Shown piece after piece: positions 32,590 to 44,796 of a stretch of DNA of 64,000 nt. Position 1 is the stretch's first letter, and each line of letters opens with the position of its first letter. The translations under genes were made by a program, and so were the position numbers. The notes under the pieces were generated by a model. That model made no database searches. It saw only the letters and a program-made list of their open reading frames with translations, and was not told the origin of the DNA. This DNA is from Sepioteuthis lessoniana (taxonomy: Eukaryota; Mollusca; Cephalopoda; Myopsida; Loliginidae), in assembly GCA_963585895.1 (NCBI GenBank), contig OY757921.1, positions 52,391,669-52,455,668 of the forward strand, in the 5' to 3' direction.

Positions 32590-35165
32590 TGATTATTAAT
32601 ATTTTACTCTTTTGACAGTGTTTCATCCCAGCGTCAACTGATGGAGTCTGAGTGAGAGCAAGTCGGCGTAAGTCCCCAGGACTCATCTCAGGATTCTGGC
32701 CGACCTCAATAATGCTGTCATTATATCGATACATCTATACTATATTGAATATCCTTTTTCTCCTTTTCTCGACATATATATTCTGTCAACGTCATCTCTG
32801 TAATGTAAGGCATTATGCATCGTCTTTAAGAAATGGACAGTCTATGTCTCTCTGCCAGGTATTTTGGCCACGTAGTTTGGTTTCAAGTAGTTTTCTCTTT
32901 TTCTAAGATATTATCTTTAAAAAAAAAAGTCTTTCATCCACACGTTTTACGATGTCTACTTTAAATATCCCTAGTCTTTTTTTAGTTTCCTTTTTTCCAA
33001 ACGTTCTGATTTTTTCTTGATTAGTATTTCCATTCCTTTCGTCATTTGTTGTTTTCCACTTCTCATTATTAGTATGGTACATTTTTCTTTGTCGAATTCC
33101 ATCCCTATATATTCACTGTATATCCTCATTGTCTGTATTAGGGTTTCAAATTCCTTTTAATTTTTGGAAAACATTTTGATACCGCCTATCTACATTCGGT
33201 GGTTGATTTTTTCTTGCAATTTATGGAGTTTGTATCTACCTGTGAATTTTCTGAGTGTGTGATTAGGAAGGATCATTTTTATTACAATTAATAATGGTGA
33301 TAGTGCATCTCCCTAAAAGATCCCTCACTGAATTTTCATCTAGCTTAAGCTTTTTTCTTCTAGTGTCAGTTCCTCTCTTCAGTTTCTCACGGTATGTTCG
33401 ATAAAATTTATGACTTTGCCGGATATCTTGTACATTTTTAGACAGTCTATTATCCTGCTTTGCGGGAACATATCATATGCCATTGTGTAGTCAATCCTTG
33501 TCGTAGCAAGTTTGTTTTTTTTTATCTCGGTTTGCTCTCGGCTCTGGTCCACTTTTGATATCCTTTCTTTTCTTCGGGGAACAGTTCGTTGCTTATCAGC
33601 AAATCATAAATTTCCTCCTAAATTTGTGCTTAAAGTATTTTTCACACCCTCATTAGGTACGTTATGGGTCTGTTGTAATTCTTTTTCTAGAGTCTTTTTG
33701 GATCAGGGTGGTCGTTCCTTTTGTTATCAATATGTGTATTTTTTTTTTTTGTTTTTTTTTTGTAAGCTTCTATTCTGTTCTGGATGGAAGTTGATTTTTT
33801 AAACCAGTATCCATGTATGATTTCATGGCTTAGTGTTTTCTAATTTGTTACGCTTTTGAATGTTGCTCTGAGTGAATGGAGGTGTATATTTGCCTTCGGT
33901 CTTTCTTCGAGTCCTTCTAAGTCTTTTCCCGTGTTGCTTATCCATTCAGCTTTTCTGTTATTGTCTCTTCGTTCTCATATTTTGCTCAAAAATTATTTTG
34001 TTTTCTTGTCATCGGGTTGTTGATTTGTCTTCTAGCATTCTCTCCTTTCTGACTGGTATATATGTCTTTCGTTGTTTTTGAATGCCCTGTTTCGTCTGTA
34101 TTGCTATATCCTGTCTCGATATCTTTTCGTCTTTCTTTATCGTCAGTACCTCGAGATGTATAGTCTGTTTTACTTATGTTGTTTTTTCTTCTTTTTTGTC
34201 CCAACATATTCCAGCGTCCTTTTTCTGTTTCATCATTTTTGCTTGTTGTGAATTTCTGTTCAGATTTTGAGTTTTACTTTCAATTCATTTCGGTGAGAGT
34301 GTTCTTGTTTTTAAGTGTTTGATGTATCGGTTATTCTATTAGATCCTTGTTGTCTTGATTCCATATTTATTTTCTGGTATATTTCTAATATTTCTTGGTC
34401 AAAAAAGCAACCTTTCTTTATTATCGTCATAGCTTGGTCAATGAGTCTTTGGCTCGATGTCTGAAACCATTCGCATTTTCCCCAGATTTCTATCATTCTT
34501 TCCCTATGCCCTATTTATGTTGGTGTGCTCCAAAATAACAATGAAGTGCAAGTTTGTCGTCTTCCGTAGTCCATTTTCTGTGTTCATATGTCAATTTTGT
34601 ATTGTTATTTAGGTCATTATTGGTGTATCAGAAAAAAGAACAGCTAACATTCGCAGGATGATGACTGAATCCCCCATGTTGGCTATCAGAGGAGCACTGA
34701 CTTATAATGACACTCAGAACTGTTGTCTTTGGGTTATATTTCGATTTGATATTCTCAACATGTGTAGTATATTGTAGCTATACTAGACCAAGGGGATGTT
34801 TAAAATCTGTGTACGTATCACAGATGTGACCAAGTACTCTTAAAGTAAGAGAACTCATGAACCGGTCACAAAAAATAAAAATTTAGAAAATGAAAATAAA
34901 CGGAAAAATAAAATGAATAATGTGCCTGTTTTTTTCTCATCTATCGACGCCAAACTTGTCGATCGGTGACTAATTTCTTGATTGAACTATTTAATCCTGG
35001 TCGTTGAACAATGGAGTTCTTCTCCCCAGCATCTGGTGAGCCTCTCCGTTAACGTAACTTTGGATTTATCCTTTTTTACTTCACATCCGTTGTGCTGCTT
35101 CCAATGGTTTCTATTGATATGTATTCAAGGAATTTTCCCCTTCCATACTCCTTTTTGATTTGTTA
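32590..35165 (-). mobile_element. LINE-B copy B3, internally deleted
   Basis: Begins at its 3' end with 'cagcgtcaactgatggagtc' and 'ccgacctcaataatgctgtc', then jumps near 32720 to the mid region ('ttctccttttctcgacatat'), so roughly the nuclease region is missing. It continues through the RT region (33000-33520), then the 5' half with 'ttgtatgtgt'-type landmarks, and ends near 35165 with 'ggtttctattgatatgtatt', as B1 does near 6020. All frames are broken. B1 and B5b supply the missing order. Confidence 0.7.
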
Positions 35166-35819
35166 TGTTTTAACCCTGTTAAAGTCCAGCTGATCAATTT
35201 ATCTCCCTTTTTTCCTCCCCAAGGGCAATTAAGTGCAGTAAGGTATAAATTTTAGTTCTTGCATATAATTACATAATGATTATCAACTTTAACAAGAACA
35301 TACTAAACGTTGAATTATCCGTTTCTGCCCTTATATATCTAAACGGTGTAAATTCAGAGATGGGATCAAAAAGTAAGTTACAGAATTAAAAACAACTTTG
35401 TTCAAAATAGTTAAAGCGAGGACAATTTTTTAAGGCTATACTCACATTTGTCTAGTTATTTCAGACATAGTACACCGTTTTTATTCTTTTTTTCCCCTTT
35501 CAGCTATTACTATTTAAACGAATCTCTCTCTTTGACGCCGAACACCTCTTAGTCTTATTTTATTCTGAGTTTTCGTCACATGAGTAATTTTTTTCACTCT
35601 TTTTCCTTTTTCCCCCTTTTTTTTTACATTCTTAGCCACCCCCTCTTTCTTTCAACTTCATATGCTACCTTAACATCTTTTTCAGCTTATTTCTTTTTTT
35701 TATTTTATTTATTTTATTTTTTTTTAAAAAGCAAAAATTAGACCCGAACGACCAAAAGCAAGTAACAGAATTATACAATACTTCCTTCAAAATAGTTAAA
35801 GCGTGGACAAATTATATTT
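35166..35819. other. Anonymous AT-rich sequence
   Basis: T-rich tracts at 35540-35720; nothing else recognised. The two phrases 'aaaatagttaaagc' near 35405 and 35790 are a short direct repeat with similar surroundings ('agtaagttacagaattaaaa' and 'agtaacagaattatacaa'). Confidence 0.4.
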
Positions 35820-37240
35820 ATTATTATATAACACCTTGCGAGTTTTTCACACAAGTGATTTCTGATGGTCTTTCCCTGAAGTCTGAGCGACAGCAAATCT
35901 CCTAAGGTTTCCCCGACTCCTCTCTGTATTCTGACCAATCTTAGTAATTCTTGTAGTTCGGGTGGTTTCGGTTTCTCTTCCGATTTCCAAGTCTTCCAGT
36001 TTCTTTACCAAGTCTTTAGGAATCGTTCTGTGTGCACCAGTTATAAATGATATCAACGTCACTTTCATGTCTCACAACTTATTTAATTCTGTGACAAGAT
36101 TTAACTATGAGTCTCTTTTCGTTTTCTTTGATTTTTACTCTGGTGTCAGCCGGGATGGCAAAGTCAGGTATTCGGCTGGTTCCTCGTTGTGTTACTTATC
36201 AGTAATAAATTTTGTTACTTATCAGGTCTAGTCTTCTGGCCTGGATTAGATTATATATTTGAATCTCAAAATCCGAGAGAATTTTGTGAGTCTTATTCTT
36301 CTGGACAGATTTTGCTTCGAGTATATACCATTTGGTTGTATGGTCAAATTTTAATTTCTTACACAATTCCCGGCGGATCGCCTCCCCTGCTAAGCCGAGT
36401 CTAGTCATGTACTTTTTTGTGCTAGTCTGTTGAAATAACTTATTAATGATTAATTGTGTCAAACTGTTACCATAAAATTTACACTTGGTGAACTGTTGTG
36501 TCCAATCTATTTTTGATTTAACATAATGTTCCTTACGGCGTTGCATTTTTCTGCATTTAGATGTTATTCAGATTCTCTTTTAATCCCTTTCTTATCCACA
36601 TCTAGATCCTCTCATGATAGATTTTATCCATCCGTCGCTTACAATATCTATAGATTTGTTTTTCTTTCCACTTCTGTTTCCTAATTGTTGTTCTGTTGAT
36701 CATTAATTTATCTGTGCTGTTTTTGGTCACTGTAATTAGTCTTTATCTGCTCTTTTTAATGAAGACTTTAAGTCCTCATATTGAATTATACACGCTATCT
36801 CCAATACTGGAGAGTGCTTTTCTTCTCCTTTTCTCAACACATCTAGTCTATGTCATCTCTCGTATGTAAGGCATTCCGTCGTCCGATTTAAGTATTTTCT
36901 CGAGTATCTAATAAGAGGGTCATCCCAGGCCGTTATTCCTTTGATGAGATTCCTGCTACCGAGCATGGTGTCACGGAGTTTTCTCATTCATCTGAGATAT
37001 ATTTTTTTCTTTTTCCTTTTCAATTGTTTGATGGCGGCTGCTTTCTATATTCACAAGTACTTGTTGGCTTACTTTTCTCCGAGCGTTCTGATTGTTTCCT
37101 GATTTGGCGGTTCAATTCCTGCTGTTATTTGTCTTTTTCCGCTTCATATTATTTGTGCATTTTTCTACGACAAATTTCATTCCCATCTCCTGACGGTATA
37201 TATTTGTTATTTGTATTAGAATTTCTAATTCTTTATTATT
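35820..37240 (-). mobile_element. LINE-B copy B4, 5' truncated
   Basis: The 3' end near 35825 follows 'tttattattatataac'. The copy carries the nuclease region: on the minus strand RRELCKKLKFDHTTKW, then QARRLDLI (where others have RPDLVI, so the catalytic Pro is replaced) and NMKVTLISFITGAHRTIPKDL. It continues through the RT-side sequence at 36840-37230 and stops at a junction with the 3' end of the next LINE-B copy. Many stops. Confidence 0.7.
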
Positions 37241-37245
37241 GTTAC

Positions 37246-37566
37246 TCCTTGAGAGTTTATCATATCTGCATTAGCTGATGGTCTTTCACTGAAGTTTGAG
37301 TGACTGCAAGTATCCGCTAGCCTCCAGGTCTCTTCTCAGTATTTTGGCTGATCTTAATAATGTTGTAGTCTGGATGGTCTCTACTTGTCCTCTGATATGT
37401 AAGTTTTGTAGTCCTTTTACCAAACCCTTGGAATTGTTCCGAGTGCATGCATTACAATTGGTATCACCGTCACCTTGATGTTTCATGTTTTTTTTTTAAT
37501 TTGCTAACAAGGTCTAGGTACTAATCTCACTTTTAATATTCATTAATTTTTAGTATGTGATCTGCC
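37246..37566 (-). mobile_element. LINE-B copy upstream of B4, 3' fragment
   Basis: The 3' signature repeats here: 'tagctgatggtctttcactg', 'gagtgactgcaagt', 'ctgatcttaataatgttgta', 'ttggtatcaccgtcacc'. The minus strand reads GQVETIQTTTLLRSAKILRRDLE. The copy is cut by a TTC/TTA microsatellite starting at 37571. It lies head to tail with B4. Confidence 0.75.
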
Positions 37567-37570
37567 GGTA

Positions 37571-37581
37571 TTCTTCTTCTT

Positions 37582-37672
<91 letters not shown>

Positions 37673-37674
37673 TT
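37571..37674. repeat. (TTC)n(TTA)n compound microsatellite
   Basis: TTC units change to TTA units at about 37609. Confidence 0.95.
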
Positions 37675-37791
37675 TCTCATCACTGTATATGTGGATGTGA
37701 GTTTACTCTGAAACTGCTTCTTTGTTTTCTAATTTGCAGTTGTCTTCTCTATGTAACATTCTAATCAATTTCCATATTGCAATCCCTACCG

Positions 37792-37795
<4 letters not shown>

Positions 37796-37853
<58 letters not shown>
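37796..37853. repeat. (CT)n microsatellite, then (GATC)n
   Basis: Uninterrupted CT run, followed at 37860-37879 by four to five GATC units. Confidence 0.95.
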
Positions 37854-37857
<4 letters not shown>

Positions 37858-37879
37858 GTTAGATCGATCGATCGATCGA

Positions 37880-38697
37880 CCGAAAAATAAAAAATGAAAT
37901 AAAATAAATGCTCAAAAGCAAATATGAATAACAATATTTTAGCAGCCATTTTTCTGTTGATTGCAAAACCACTTCCAAGTTCTATCAGATGGTATTTATT
38001 AATTAGTGTTTGACAATCTTGTTAGACAGGCACAACACTTAAAATTTCTATCAAATAAATTCACCAATTGAGTTATCACATTTTTTTTTCATTAGTTTGT
38101 TTTCTGTATTTCATTCTGTTGTATTTATTTATCTATTTTTGCCTAAATATTAAAGATTTGCTGATTCTGCAGTCTGGAACCCTTTAGAATAATTTACTCT
38201 CAAGAGATGTTATAGTTTTAATCAAACTGTTAGTGGCAACACTTTTTTTTAAATTTTTGGTGGATTTTAATTTATCTATTTATTTTTCTATAATTCATTT
38301 TAATCAGCAAAACTGTGTCTTGAATTACGGTCAAGTCACGCTCAAAAGTAATTTTAGGTTACCAAGTTACTGGTAATTTTAGGTTACCAAGTGAAGCAGC
38401 GATGAGCTTTTTCAAATGTGCTGGTCACCAAAATCACCTAAATTCGGATGTTACTAGTCCTTTTTGAGACCGGTCTCAAGAATAAAGATATGGTGTGAGG
38501 GTTTCTTAGTTGATGGTGTTAAATGACACCCTTTCATTTATAAGCAACCACTAAATATGGATCGATTTCCCCAAAGCATCAAACTCTTCGACTGCACTAT
38601 TTTGAGTCTCTGTCAGTAGTGTTTAAGTTTGACTTGTCTCCAGAAATTATGCCTCCAAAAATATCCGGCACATTTGCAATTCAAAGTGCAATTGTAT
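37880..38697. other. Anonymous sequence with a 19-base direct repeat
   Basis: The phrase 'taattttaggttaccaagt' occurs twice within 30 bases near 38350-38385. No gene seen. Confidence 0.5.
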
Positions 38698-38930
38698 GGT
38701 GTCCTCGTTGTCTAATGCTTAATGTGATAGACAGTGGCTGCGAGGTCAGAGAGTTTGCTCTTCAATCACAATTTTAAGTTTATTTTCCGACTAATACCCT
38801 TCGACAACTTATTCCCCCAGTTATGAGTTAAATAGTACGACTATTGTTCTACTAGAAGGATGGTTTTGACATTAATGAACATACAAAAGATAATATGCCA
38901 ATAAACAAAGAAACCACAGAAAAACAGAGT
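38698..38930 (+). mobile_element. tRNA-derived SINE
   Basis: The head 'ggtgtcctcgttgtctaatg' resembles the A-box region of the SINE at 2981, followed by a weak B box, 'ccgactaatacccttcgaca' and a tail 'gataatatgcc'. Diverged from the 2981-3345 copies. Confidence 0.6.
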
Positions 38931-38964
38931 TTTGAGGATGTTGAGGCTCATTATATTAGAATAT

Positions 38965-40243
38965 GTCTATTTTGGGTTCTATGCGGTTTCGTAGTAGGGC
39001 ATTGTAGATTTTGGCTGCTATGGATGTAAGTGTTATCCCTCGGTAGTTCTTGGCTAATCCGAGGTCGCCTTTTTTAGGGAAAGGAAGGATGCATCCCTTC
39101 ATCCATCTTTCTATCCTATTTTGACTATAGACAGCGTTGCATTGCCGGAGCAGTATATCGTTGAATTGTCTAGTCTTCCACACTTCTGGGGGGATCTCGT
39201 CCAGCCCTGCAGCTTTCCTATTTTTAGTTTTTTTGAGAACCGAGTCGAGTTCTTCTTTGGTGAAAGGCCCTAGTTTAACGTCTGATTGCTTACTGATAAT
39301 TCTGGTGATCGGTTCATCCGTTATTTTCGGCGGGCTTCCTAGTAGATTTTCGAAATGCTGTTCCCACAGTTTTACTCTTTCTTGTTGGCTTGCAGCTTTC
39401 AATTTTGCTTTGGCTGTGCTCTTCCTTCTACTTACTTCGTTTATTGTTTGCCAGGCTATCCTGGATTTTCTATCTTCCACCGAGTCTCTAATCTTATCTA
39501 TCTGGTTTTGTATGTATTCTGCCTGTTCTTTTAGATATATTCCTGCTAATTGATATTGTGTCTTTTCTAGTTTTCGGGCATTTGTGTTTGTTGGGTTCCT
39601 CCGATAGCTTTTGGAGGCAGTTTTCACGAGTGCACGTTTTTCTCTAACCTCTGACGTTTCCCAAGGGACTCTATATTTAGTTCTAGGTTTTGTTGGGATA
39701 CACTTTGCTGCCGCCTCTAAGTGCGCTTCAACAAAATTTTCATATTCGTCATTTGGGGTATCTTTTTCTGTCTTCTCTTGTAGTGTTTCGAATCTGTTTC
39801 TTAATTCTAATGCATATTTGTCTCTAATATCTCTGTTGTTAAGTCGGGCCCAGTCATAGTGCCGAGTTGTCGCTGTTCGTGTGGCGTTTTTTTGTAGGCT
39901 TAGACGTATTTTGGCCGTGACTATTCGATGATCGGAGGACACACCCTCGAAAGTGGAGTATGCCTCGCAATTCATAGCACTATTTTTCCATTTTCTGTTT
40001 ATAAAGAGGTAGTCTATCTGTGCTTTACTCTTGTTCGCGTATGTGTAGGTCCATAATTTCCCTCCCTTTTTTGAAAGTTTGTATTGAGACATGTTAATCT
40101 ATTTTCTATCATGAAATCAATTAGATGTTGTCCATTCCTATTTGACATGTTGTGTAGGCTGTATTTGTTATTTCTGTTTTTCTCGATTTGTGCATTCATA
40201 TCTCCGCCAATGACTAGCAGGTGGTGTTTCGGAATGCTACGAG
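38965..40243 (-). pseudogene. Endonuclease C-terminus, linker and RT start of LINE-A6 (inverted part)
   Basis: The minus strand reads LLVIGGDMNAQ (catalytic Asp/Asn of the AP endonuclease), then a frameshift in an A run at about 40070, then a 378-codon frame: IDYLFINRKWK, SSDHRIVTAK, a Lys/Glu-rich linker, KAAGLDEIPPEVWKTR, LPFPKKGDLG, NYRGITLTSI and EPKID. Apart from that frameshift the frame is clean, so the copy is young. It is cut from its own RT catalytic half by the inversion. Confidence 0.9.
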
Positions 40244-40246
40244 ACA

Positions 40247-41442
40247 ACATCCTAAGGAAAAACCAAAATGGCTTCCGGAGAAATAGATCCACAACCTTAC
40301 AAATATTGACCATCCGTAGAATCCTCGAAGGCGTTCGGGCAAAAAACCTTCAGGCGACATAACTATTTGTCGACTTTACTAAGGCCTTCGATTCCATCCA
40401 CAGAGGGAAAATGGAACTAATCCTACTAGCATACGGCCTACCAAAAGAAACCGTAGCAGTAATAATGATCCTCTACAGAAACACCAAAGTGAAAGTACGT
40501 TCACCAGATGGAGACACGGAATACTTCGACATTGTTGCAGGAATACTACAAGGAGACACGCTAGCCCCATACCTCTTTATCATCTGTCTAGACAACGTGC
40601 TTAGAACTTCGATCGACAAAATCAGAGAAAATGGATTCGAGCTGACTAAGAAAAGAAGCAAAAGGTACCCCGCAAAAACAATCACAGACGCCGACTACGC
40701 TGATGACTTAGCGTTACTGGCGAATACGCCTAATCAAGCAGAGACACTACTGCATAGTTTGGAACGAGCCGCACCAGGCATTGGCCTCCATGTCAATGCG
40801 TACAAAACTGAATATATGTGTTACAACCAAATTGGCAACATTACCACACTAGACGAAGCCTCTCTGAAACTAGTGGACAAATTCACCTACCTAGAAAGTA
40901 GCGTCTCATCAATAGAAAACGACATTGACACACGACTGACGAAAGCATGGACGGCTATAGATAGGCTCTCAATAATATGGAAATCAGACCTGACCGATGA
41001 AATGAAGCGCAGTTTCTTCCAGGCAGCGGTTGTATCGATACTGCTATATGGATGCACTGCATGGACGCTAACCAAACGGTTGGAGAAGAAACTTGACGGC
41101 AACTACACAAGAATGTTGAGAGCAATATTGAACAAGTCCTGGCGACAACACCCCACGAGACGCCAACTGTAGGGCCACTTGCCTCCCATCACGAAAACTA
41201 TACAGGTCAGACGAGCCAGACACGCCAGACACTGCTGGAGAAGCAAGGATGAGCTCGTAAGTGACGTACTCCTATGGACCCCCACATATGGCCAAGCAAA
41301 AGCAGGACGACCAGCCCAAACTTACATTCAGCAGCTATGTGAGGACACAGGATGTAACTCAGAAGACCTGCCGGAGGCGATGAATGATAGGGAGAAGTGG
41401 CGAGAGATGGTCAAGGATATCCGTGCTGGCGGCATGACATGA
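40247..41442 (+). pseudogene. RT catalytic half and C-terminus of LINE-A6 (direct part)
   Basis: The plus strand reads LRKNQNGFRRNRSTT, a stop (TAA) at about 40360, then 40411-41172 in frame: GILQGDTLAPYLF, ADYADDLALLAN (intact catalytic YADD box), GLHVNAYKTEYMCYN, KFTYLESSV, LLYGCTAWTL and RAILNKSWRQHPTR. A TAG at 41170 replaces the Tyr of QLYGH; beyond it the same family sequence goes on to HCWRSKDELVSD and TYIQQLCEDTG, ending at about 41442. Two nonsense changes only, and the catalytic residues remain. Confidence 0.9.
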
Positions 41443-41468
41443 TGATGATGATGATGATATTAGAATAT

Positions 41469-41795
41469 CAACCTGATTAAGAATGGAGAGAGTTTATGCA
41501 GATTTTAAGGGATTCGTAAATTCTTTTGCTTTTCATAAACTCTCTTATTCTAATGATTTTTGTGGTTGTATTTCACCTCGTCTGCGCTCCTTTTTACACA
41601 GCCAAAAGCTTTTTTTTATTCAACCTTAAATTTTCTGCTTCATTTGGTCTTGCTGCAAATCGTATATTTTGCCATCTGTTGACCTTAAATGATCAAAAAT
41701 AATCTCAGAGGTCAACTTCCTCGAGCCTATATTGAAGAAGGATGCCAAACCAGCATTCATGCTAAAAATATGCTTCCGAAAATTTTTCTGATTTT

Positions 41796-41834
<39 letters not shown>

Positions 41835-42681
41835 AAAAAAAACGAAAGAACGATGACCAATTTCTTTTTTCTAACCACTTTCACCAGAAAGGTGAAACAG
41901 GGGAATATGGTCAAGGATTTTTTTGTTTTTTCCCAAAATTGTTTACTAAAAAAGGCTACTGAACCCAGTCTATACATTTGCGGAAGAAGAAATAAAATAT
42001 TGCATTTCCAACTGAAACACAGACTCGTCCAGAATTTAAACTTGACATAGTCAGTCGCTTCTCTACGATCATAACTATTTCGTCACATGCCCCCGGCATC
42101 TTAGTGTAGATGAAATACCTGCTTTATTGGGTTTCCATAAAACGAATGATAACCGATTTGTTTTTAGCTATTCCCATTTTAAGAGTTAGATATTCAGAAA
42201 ATAAAATGCCTTAAGGTCAACTATTTCCAAAATATTTGCAGTGAAAGTTAACTTAAAGAAATCATTGTAGAAACGATGAATCATAATATTCTAATATTGA
42301 ATCAAGTTCTTTAAAAAAAAGAAAACAAGTTTTTGACGATATTTGGGCACTAAAAAGCAACATTCAGTTTAGCAAAAGACTACACGTCTGAAAGCAAATA
42401 CTTTGAATTAAAGAATACTATTGTAAAGCTGATTATGATTCTTTCAATAAAATCTTTGTCAAGAATAATGCAAAAGATTTAAAAGGAAATCCAACTATAT
42501 ACCCTGGGGACCTACGTCTTTTAATAGACTTTCAACGCTTACTGTTCGGGATAAGGGTATTCAAAAGATTCGACGCTTGATGATTTCAATAAGTGCATGA
42601 AAAACTACTTAAAGATGAATTGGTTAAAAAAAAAAAGAAATAATTATTCAGGCCGAGTTTCAGGGAAGTAAACTTATGTTT
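41469..42681. other. Anonymous sequence with a (CA)n run
   Basis: A (CA)n tract lies at 41798-41830. Otherwise AT-rich with nothing recognised. Confidence 0.5.
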
Positions 42682-42812
42682 AAAATCTGCCCAAAAATAT
42701 CTGACAACAAATATTGGGTTGTGAATCTTCTACCAGATCAATTTACATTGATATGTAAATTTACTCAATGTTGATACGAGACACGAACAATAACGAACGT
42801 TGATGAACGTCC

Positions 42813-42845
<33 letters not shown>

Positions 42846-42955
42846 GTAATGTTTTACAAAGAAATCCAGTGAATAAGAAAAAAAGCTAGTTTTTGAAAAC
42901 TAGATTGAAATGATTCCCCAGATCACTTGCCTCATCAGGATGCAAGTAATTTTAT
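42682..42955 (+). repeat. Left arm of a large inverted repeat
   Basis: From AAAATCTGCCCAAAAATATC to about CCTCATCAGG. Its reverse complement occurs at 44625-44938 with a few substitutions, a 9-base insertion in the right arm and a much longer AT tract there. The arms are about 1.67 kb apart. Confidence 0.9.
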
Positions 42956-43240
42956 AAGAGATTTTCAAATGTAATCATACAAAAAAACACTGATATCTCA
43001 TTCCGAGTAGGAATTTTCAATGTCACTTGTATGCAATGCCCGAAAAATAGATCAATGAAACTTAAAGAAATTGTAGAATTTGGTAAATCAGACAAGATGA
43101 TAAAAATAAATAGAAAAGTGGATAAACAAAAACTGACAACAGATTTAGCAATTTTGATATTTTGTTCTTTATTGAAAGTTCTTTAATAAAAACGAAATCT
43201 TGAATCCGTTGTCAGTGTTGGTTTATCTATTTATTTTTAT

Positions 43241-43308
<68 letters not shown>

Positions 43309-43989
43309 TTATAGGTACATATAAATTGATACAGACAAATGCTAAGCGACTTATGCAATAAGGAGATAACCATAAATGGAAAAAATAATTGGAATCGCAA
43401 GAGCCCTTTCATCTGATATTTTTCAAGCTAATCTACCAGAAGTCATTTAAAACAATGTTAACAGATCAATTAATTAAAAGGGGAGTGAAAATGAGAATGG
43501 TACAGCAAGACCAATGGAGAGGAAGAGAAATTTTATTAAAACCACCCCTAGTCAAGCAACAACTATCTCCTATTAAATTTAAAGAGTGCTTTAGATTTTG
43601 CTTGCACGGAGTTGGTTTGTAAAATAAGATGTAAAGTGCCTGTAGTGAGGTGCCTCTCTCTCTATATATGTATTCATCTAACATACACATATTTTAGCTA
43701 GATACGGTGATATTTTATAAAATTCGGGTCTCTGTTATATGGTTTTCTTATGTGAAATGGCGGATGATTCTAAAATGATGTTAAAATATGTCAACTTACA
43801 CAAACAACGATAATAAAATAGATGTCTCTATCCGCCTCCCTACTCGATACACTGACTCCATCTGTGTTTCTTCACGCTATTTCTTTAATCCTCTTTTATT
43901 CCCTCATTTATTTTTTCCCTCTTCTTCTCATTTCTTTCTTTTTTTTTTCCTTTCTTCTTTCGATGCAAATAAAACGTTTTTATCATATC
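42956..43989. other. Spacer of the inverted repeat, first part
   Basis: Contains an (AT)n run at 43243-43306 and T/C-rich sequence at 43850-43965. A 77-codon plus frame at 43389-43622 has no recognisable motif. No gene is supported. Confidence 0.45.
43243..43306. repeat. (AT)n microsatellite
   Basis: Uninterrupted AT run. Confidence 0.95.
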
Positions 43990-44284
43990 ATATTTACCAA
44001 CCCCTCCGCTCGGGCAGGATATGACACAAGGTCAATTTTTAAGCGGAGTTTAACAGGTTTGAATTCAAAGTTTTCCTTCTCCTAGATTAGTTGCCACACC
44101 AAAGCTGAAGAACCTAATCTATCCTACTATTTACCCATAGATGGAGGGAGAATAATTGGATTCATACCTTTCCCAAGGGTATTAGTGCTATGTGAAATGC
44201 AATCAGTCTCGTCCAGGATTTGAACTCGTATTGTCGTGTCCAATTACTACGACGAAAACCATTACACCACGGGCACCTCCATAA
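43990..44284 (-). mobile_element. tRNA-derived SINE
   Basis: On the minus strand it begins GGAGGTGCCCGTGGTGTAAT with an A box GTGGTGTAATGG and a B box GAGTTCAAATCC, then a body with 'agcactaatacccttgggaa' and 'aacctgttaaactccgctta', ending 'tcatatcctgcccgagcgg'. The plus-strand copy at 53275-53465 shares the body in the same order. Confidence 0.8.
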
Positions 44285-44624
44285 AACGTTTTTATAGACG
44301 CTGTTTCTCCTTAACCTTTAAAAAAGTTAACATTTCACAATGTAAACTATTTTCAAATATTTTTCAAATATTTTTCTGTATCGTCAAACCAGTATTTTAA
44401 ATTCAAAATTCCAATCCTGAAGTGACCTAAAATATTTTCTCAAGATATACATTCGTAATTTCGTATCTTATAACTTTCCATTCTAACTAATATCATCATT
44501 GTAACGATATTGTAACTAATATTAATAATTTTTCTCATCTATTTATCTATTTATGTGTATTTTTCTTTCTGTTTGCTCTTTTTTTCACAATATATCTGTC
44601 AGATTAAGTTTCTTATCTTACTCC

Positions 44625-44715
44625 TGATGACATAAGTGATCTGAGGAATCATTTCAATCTAGTTTTCAGAACTAGCTTTTTTTCTTATTCACAGGATTTC
44701 TTTGTAAAACATTAC

Positions 44716-44796
<81 letters not shown>

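Larger units (their letters stand above)
38965..41456 (+). mobile_element. LINE-A copy A6, twin-primed with large 5' inversion
   Basis: A 2,492-bp insertion flanked by ATATTAGAATAT at 38953-38964 and 41457-41468. The first part (38965 to about 40243) is minus-strand LINE-A from the endonuclease GGDMNAQ motif to the RT's EPKID. The second part (about 40244-41456) is plus-strand and starts at the very next codons, NILRKNQNGF, running to the (GAT)n tail. The parts meet in element coordinates with about four shared bases (GACA). So this is one insertion event with a 1.28-kb inverted 5' part, truncated before GGDMNAQ. Confidence 0.95.

Noticed and set aside
39137-39859. Plus-strand frames of 138 and 82 codons
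   Set aside because: They are antisense to the LINE-A6 endonuclease-RT frame, which has clear motifs. The same applies to 22974-23342, 11647-11898 and 51162-51418.
43227-43412. Frames coding for Ile-Tyr or Val-Cys repeats
   Set aside because: These are translations of AT or GT microsatellites, here and at 16628-16843, 25170-25450, 45662-45847, 48228-48503, 53324-53545 and 55372-55554.
44625-44700. Hammerhead ribozyme in the inverted-repeat arm (CCTGATGA present)
   Set aside because: After the CTGATGA the expected GAAA core is GGAATC and the intervening bases do not form a stem II.
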